64,000 nucleotides of DNA from Paracyclopina nana. Its lineage: Eukaryota > Arthropoda > Copepoda > Cyclopoida > Cyclopettidae. The notes under the pieces are model-generated. The model did not search any database and was not told the origin of the DNA. It was given only the letters and a program-made list of their open reading frames with translations. The position numbers were made by a program, and so were the translations under genes. Below, piece after piece: positions 58,434 through 64,000 of the stretch. The stretch spans positions 3,720,001-3,784,000 of the forward strand of contig JAGUCH010000003.1 of assembly GCA_019096065.1 (NCBI GenBank), given 5' to 3'. Numbering within the stretch: the first letter of the stretch is position 1; each line of letters opens with the position of its first letter.

Positions 58434-60150
58434 ATGGCTGGTGCCATAGTTAAAATCCAGTGGTTTGTGATCATCATGACAATTGGCATCATTTATCTGG
58501 AGACGAAAACGTTCCTATTAGGAGAGAATGGCATTTTGCACCAAAAACGGGAAAAACTCGTCACAATTATTGCAACAACACCTTCAATCAAAGAATCAAA
58601 ATCAGTGGAAACTCCTAGGAATTATTCAAATATTCTGAGTTATCCTGGAACCCTGACGAACCGCTCTAGGCGCTTTTTGGACTGGATTTTGAGCCACAAA
58701 ATTCTGGAAGGGGAAAATTGGCTGGTTTTGGTGCTAAGGCATCCGCTAGAGGGCGCTTTAGCGGAATTTAGCAGGTTCCAGTTCTTTAATGAGAAACTTG
58801 ACAGACAATTTTGGCCATTGCATGTGCAAAGCTATGTAAAATCCTGGAAACGTTGGCACGAGCATTTGATGGCTAAATATGAGCCTGGCATGATGCTAAA
58901 GCAAAGCATTTGTGTGCTCCAATTAGAAATGCTGCTCAATAAGATCTCAAAAGCTATCGAGGAGCTCAAAAAGTGTGGAGTAAAAATGATGCCAGAGGAT
59001 GTGACTTTCCCTCCCGACTTTTTTGCGCTGGATGAAGAGGATAGAAAATTTGCCAAATTACAGCGCATTTTTCCTGTAGAAAAAACCTTCATAGAGGAAA
59101 TCTCGGTGAAATACGAGGCCATAACCAAGAGAATGTCCCAGTTTGCAAAGCCAAGAACCAGCAGTGGCTACAGTAAGTGAAAATTTAATTTTAAAATGCG
59201 TAGATCTAACAATTACTGCTTTCTATTTTAATTGTGTTTTGAATAACGTCTAGGCTTAACCCTAATCAGTTTGATGTGTAGTTAATGAATATGGTTTCTC
59301 AGGTCATTTTGAAATCTTGAAGAGATCAACTAATGTAAGCAATTTCGATGGGAAAACTTGCTCTTGGAAGCAATTGGAGCTTTTGGAGCCTCCTGGTCCC
59401 AGTGTGGTTCTGGCATCGAAACCAGGATCTGGCAACACCTGGACCAGATATTTGCTGCAAATGGCCACTGGAATCCAAACGGGCTCCTTCTACAATGACA
59501 CAACGCTGAAGAAGACTGGTTATCCAGGGGAAGGCATCAACAACGGCTCGGTTTTGGCGGTGAAGCACCACAGAATCAACTTGTGAGCCCAATTGCCAAG
59601 CGTTAATTTTTTGCTAGCTTTTGTCTCTTTTAGTGAGTATGATCGAGCGATTGTGCTAGTGCGCGATCCATTATCTGCCTTTTTGGCAGAATTCAACCGC
59701 CAAAAAGGGGAAGCGAGTCGTTCCACTTCAAAGCACGTGGCCCTGGCTCCACTGACAGCCTTTATGACCAATGAGTGGCCTCAGTTTGTCAAGGACAAAT
59801 TCTTGGCGTGGACATCTTTCAATAGAAATGCAGTGCAATACTACAGCAAGGACAATTTATGCACCGTCATCTACGAGCAGCTGACGCACGATCCGGTTAG
59901 AGGCCTGCAACCGTGCCTAGATTTTTTGGGCTTTAGCATTGTGGATCCTATAGGAAGATGCTTGAAAACAAAGGCCGAAGGTCAGTTTCATCGGTCTACG
60001 CGGCCAGAGGAGGAAATTGGCAACATTATGGCCCAACTCCCGCCAAAACTCATGCAAGAAATCCAGCTGAAGAAAAACGAGTCGATGCAGCACTTGCTGG
60101 CAAATTCGATCCACTCTGGATTTGGCCACACTTTGTACGGGAAAAAGTAG
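58434..60150 (+). CDS. Golgi-type sulfotransferase of the WSCD family with a degenerate extra N-terminal domain
   Basis: Three exons (58434-59172, 59303-59582, 59634-60150) join in frame to 511 residues. A short N-terminal tail and a signal anchor ([13 protein letters not shown], about 10-24) make it a type II protein. Residues about 100-190 resemble only the second half of a sulfotransferase ([20 protein letters not shown], then W-rich helices). Residues about 275-500 form a complete sulfotransferase: the PAPS 5'-phosphate loop [15 protein letters not shown], the 3'-phosphate motif [25 protein letters not shown] and a terminal HRS/EG segment. WSC domains, usual in WSCD1/2, are absent. The acceptor substrate is not predictable. 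CTCF-like motifs flank the gene. Confidence 0.8.
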
Positions 60151-60625
60151 CATGCTTTATTATTACCATGTATTTTGAAAGCTCACACCTAATTGCAAAC
60201 AAACTCTACATAATACGAATTCTGCCTCAAACTTCTGTGCTCAAGAGTGGGGAATTTTGTGCGATTATAGCTGAATTGTTGAAGCTCCTGTGATGGTTGA
60301 CGCCATAATTTGACGGATACGTTGACACGATTGACTTGTTTCCGCTGTTTTTCCGTAATGCAGTGCAACTCGTGCTCCTGCTCTTGTAAGTGGTCAGCCG
60401 AAAAGTTTCATTTCTGCGGAGATAAAAAAAACACCACTTACATTTATATGGTGCCATTACAGCAGCGTCCAATTGCACTACATGCAGTAATGGAAGCCTG
60501 TGCGGCTTAATTTGACAACTTGGCCAGTTTTTTGCTCAAAGAACTGGTATTGTTAAAGTTGCCATCAAAAGTGAAATGCCATCTGGCGGCAAAACTGAAA
60601 AGTTATTCTTAAGATACCACACTAA
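60151..60625. other. Spacer between convergent genes
   Basis: The 3' ends of the sulfotransferase (+) and GPCR (-) genes meet here. A TTTATT (AATAAA on the minus strand) and a CTCF-like GCCATCTGGCGGC at 60578-60590 are the only features seen. Confidence 0.35.
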
Positions 60626-62476
60626 TTACCTCTCTGGCGGAGAATGCTTTCTGCAGAGGTATGTTTCGCACCAAGCCTTCCTGAACTTTTCTCCCCCCAT
60701 CAGATAAATGACAAAGTTGGCTGACGAATTGAAGCAGACCAGAAGGTGGCTGAGGCTGACACAAAAAGCGATAAAAGGTGTGGTGAGACAGGTGTCTTGA
60801 ACATCGGAGCAGAACATGATCTCATAGAGATCCGGAATGATTTTGAATGACTGGCACAGGATAAACAAGACGGAGATGCCCACCAGCAAAATGCCTAATT
60901 TGTGCTCGTGCCTTTGTTTTTCCAAGTCACGAAGCTGCTCATCTGAGATAGTCTGAAACAAACAATTAGGCAAGGCTTAAATGAGCGCTGGTTGTAACCA
61001 ACCCGATTGCCTCATTACTGTCACTGACATGCTACTTAGACGTAACGAATCTTCGGTGGCATTTTCAATAGCTTTCTTTATTTCCCCCGACTAAATACGA
61101 ATATTTCTCCATTTGCACCCGCGTAAAAAATGCTGCCAGTGTTTTGCCCGGTGTATTTGCCTTAGACAAAAAGCCTAGTCTGCTTATGGTATATTAACCT
61201 TAAGAAAACAAAGAGCCTATTGGCATATTGGTAAACCAAGCATAGTTCCGCGGCTACATGCTGCAATACCTCAATGTTCCTCTCATTTCTTGTGCGGAGG
61301 ATTTTGGCCCTGAATCTGGAGGAGTTGACAATCTTGACGACGATGAAGGAGTTGAGAATCATGATGACAAAGTAGGGAACGAGATCAGTGAGGATAAGCT
61401 TGCTCCATACCACATACCATTGGGTATAGATTGGATTCTTGCGCATTTCAGTGCCCACTATAATCGTTTCATTTGTATGAGGATCCACCATGGTGGTTAC
61501 CTGAAAAATTCCTTTTTTATCATATGGCTTCCCAAAAAATGAGGGGATTAATTTATGTAAGTACAAAACTGAATTAGTCGTTTCGCATGATCCTTAGAAA
61601 GAAAATTGTACTTTGTTGGCCGAATAATAGTTATTTTGACGCATGCGCCATCTTTAGAACTAACGAGAGTAGAGCCTAGTCAATTAAAGATATAGACTCT
61701 TGTTTTCATCGTTTTCTTCCAAATTATTCCATGTGCTCACTGACGTGTGCTGCGTGTGCCCTAATGTGCTAGATTATAAATGATGATTTAGACTTTTCAT
61801 GTCAGCCCTCTTGAATTAACAAGCTCAAGTCAAGTGTCAATTCTGCCTAAAGAAGATATTTGGCCTCAAATAAAAAAGAGAGAATTTTATCAAAGCACTT
61901 CAACGAACGAAAGTGGTCTTGTGCAACCACACTAAAAAAGGCTCTTTACATTTCCCTAAGCAGATAAAACGACGAAAGATGAAAGCGAGCGTTTACCTCG
62001 AAAAACTTGGGAATGTTGTAGGTGACTGTGAAAATGACGGTGCATGGAATGAGCCATTTCTTGACGACGTCCACATCTTTGAATGGCGAGACAATGGCGA
62101 AAAACCTCTCTAGCGTGACAGAAAGGGTGGCAAAGACAGAGCCCACCCTGGCAGTATGAGTGAGGCCATAGCTCACTGGCATAATGTACAGGAAAAACTC
62201 CTTTTTGTACGTCTCAGACACAGTGGGCAGGCCAAAAGTCAGGATTGCACACAAGAGGAAAAATGCATCGAACGAGGCCAATCCGGTGAGAATGTAGCTG
62301 AAGCTTCCCCGCACAGTGGGCCTTAAGAGGACGTAAATGCTCATCAAGTTCCCGACCAGACCCAAAATGGAGATGACAATGAGCAGCACTCCTTCAGTCA
62401 CAAACTCGATGAACTCCTCTCGGGACAGATCCTCTTCTGTGAAATTCCAGTGGCTGTACGAGTAATTTTCGCCCAT
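60626..62476 (-). CDS. FMRFamide-receptor-like peptide GPCR
   Basis: Three exons (62476-61997, 61500-61270, 60952-60626), all joins phase 0, give 345 residues. Seven membrane segments are visible. TM1 has GNLMSIYVLLRP and TM3 ends TLERFFAIVSPF (ERF in place of DRY). ECL2 carries TMVDPHTNETIIVGTEMR, the region that follows FFE in FMRFamide receptors. TM5 is YFVIMILNSFIVVKIV, TM6 begins HKLGILLVGISVLFILCQ, and TM7 has NSSANFVIYLMGG in place of NPxxY. N-terminal N-glycosylation sites are present. The family is the rhodopsin-type neuropeptide receptors near Drosophila FMRFaR; the ligand is not certain. The C-tail is short, about 20 residues after helix 8. Confidence 0.85.
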
Positions 62477-64000
62477 CCTGGAAATATGTAAAAAATTGTC
62501 AAACCATCACAACATTTAGCTATATGGGTTCCTAACGTAAACAAACTCTAATTTGCTTACGATTTACAATTACATTGAAAAGGCCAGCAACTCAAGATGG
62601 TGAAAATACGATTGTGATGAAAAATGTCACTTAGTTTTTTTCCACGAAGACAATCATCTTATTTTCGGGCTGAACGACGGATTCCCAGAAAAGTTCCTTT
62701 CTCTATTATGAAAGCTAGCCGCTTTGAAAGGTTTTCTTTGTTCTGAGTTTGAACGCAGTTGCAAGCAAAAAGAAGAGGCATCACACTTTTCCCTTTGAAT
62801 CCGCGAAATGAAGATCGTAAAATGTCCCAAGCTTGGGGAAAGATCGTTTTTACCCCAGGGTGAAAATGCTTCCTGACAGCGTGGGAACAGCCATTAAAGC
62901 ACTTTTCTCTTTTTTGTTGTCTGGGCCTTGTCTTCGGAAATGTATTTTATGCCAAAAGAAACCATACTTAGTACTTCTATAAGAGTACACCTCGGATTAT
63001 TCTGTATTTTCGTCTTTGACCGTGGTATGATTATTATCTATTCTTATGAGCCGACTAAGTAGAAATATCGTTGCCATGCAGCTAGCAAATCCACTAAACA
63101 GAATGGCTCGCAGTTCCTCTATGATTTTTTCCCTTTACCTAAGGCTTGATTGAATTTGAGGCCCCTGACTTGTAATCAATTTTTCCTCACAAATTGCATT
63201 ATTTGCGAGCAGTACAACTTGCCACCTTATTTTTCCTGTTTTGAGGATGAGCAGCTTTTTCTACACCAGATCGAATTTGAAGGCCAATAGTTGATAAGGA
63301 GCATGAAAGGCCAACTTAGATACAGTTTGAGTATTTAGCTGCAAGCTGTATTCAGCATGTTTATTATATGTAATCTCAGCTTGTTCTACTCTGCGGATCA
63401 TTTAAAGTGGAAAATAAATTGCTTCTCTGCAGCCAGCTGTAGCCTATGAAAAATGCAGTAGTTCATTTTTATCCCAAACGTTAGCTTCTCATGAATTATT
63501 TATGCAAAATGAGCCAATTTTCCCACCCAAATTAAGTCACCGTCCTATTATAACCGATGAAGGTGTTCAAAGTTTGGGAGCTTTTCTGCTAAAGGCCTTG
63601 AATTATTCGAGCGGAGAATGGCATGACAGTTTTCAGGTAAGAATGTAATTTCTAGGGAAATTAGCTTTGAATGGCCCTAATAGTTGCACCCAAATAGTTG
63701 GGCATTCCTTAAAGATGCATGCAGTACACAAAGAATGTTCCTCCCAAAGCCGTGAAAATAGCGCTCATCTTTGTAACTGAAGAAGTATTTTATGAGCTTG
63801 ATATGCTATATGAAGAAAATCCACTCATAATGAAAATATATAATTCAGAGCCTGCAGGATTTACTAATGCTCGAAGGTAATATAGAGATTTGTGTAACAC
63901 AAATGTAATGAGGGAACAAAAATAGCATTTAACAATAATTTTCATATTTGGCCCCGCTCACCTGGTCATTGGCGATAGTAAGGCCAATTATTATTATTCA
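62477..64000. other. Upstream region of the GPCR gene, no gene seen
   Basis: 1.5 kb of AT-rich sequence without a supported exon. A piece related to the hairpin at 47201-47330 lies near 63011-63050. The GPCR promoter and leader exons may be here. Confidence 0.4.

Noticed and set aside
1-64000. tRNA, rRNA or CRISPR features
   Set aside because: No T-loop/acceptor pairing, rRNA-like stretch or regular spacer array was found by eye on either strand.

Overview
The window comes from an invertebrate animal nuclear genome, most likely an arthropod and probably a crustacean or other pancrustacean; the sequence cannot fix the species. The evidence is spliced genes with mostly short AT-rich GT-AG introns, recognisable arthropod developmental and neural genes (furrowed-like selectin, defective-proventriculus homeobox, wide-awake/ANKFN1, pickpocket-type DEG/ENaC channel, FMRFamide-receptor-like GPCR), a WSC-type sulfotransferase, and BEL/Pao and Transib mobile elements.

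Layout. 1-865 (-) is the 5' part of a NET1/ARHGEF3-type RhoGEF, divergent from a complete ANKFN1/wake gene at 1730-5060 (+). 5426-16469 (-) is a young BEL/Pao LTR retrotransposon with 338-bp LTRs and a 5-bp target duplication. It lies inside a truncated tandem copy of the promoter and signal-peptide exon of a secreted CUB-Kelch gene. The complete gene follows at 16818-19200 (+), and a frame-damaged paralogue lies at 20555-22242 (+). 24308-35530 (+) is a furrowed-like receptor (CCP, F-type lectin, C-type lectin, ten more CCPs, one TM). Its 7.5-kb intron holds a Transib DNA transposon at 29015-32359 that looks complete: paired termini beginning with CACAGTG, a 5-bp target duplication and a two-exon RAG1-related transposase.

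35787-38231 (-) is a dve homeobox gene with a CMP domain and two homeodomains. 39170-42488 (+) is a DEG/ENaC channel. A TATA-driven coding first exon at 46857-46988 (-) may be the missing 5' exon of dve, which would nest the channel gene in a dve intron. 42.5-47.4 kb is otherwise repeat-rich (a MITE, a foldback array, a long hairpin). 48533-56788 (-) encodes a type II membrane SEA-domain protein. 58434-60150 (+) encodes a sulfotransferase with a degenerate first domain. 60626-62476 (-) is a 345-aa peptide GPCR. The rest is intergenic.

How the genes relate. These are independent metazoan genes, not an operon. Two mobile systems stand out: the apparently intact Transib, and the BEL/Pao element, which carries about 3.5 kb of extra coding region after integrase with an RS-rich part, a stretch resembling an RNase D-type exonuclease, and zinc knuckles.
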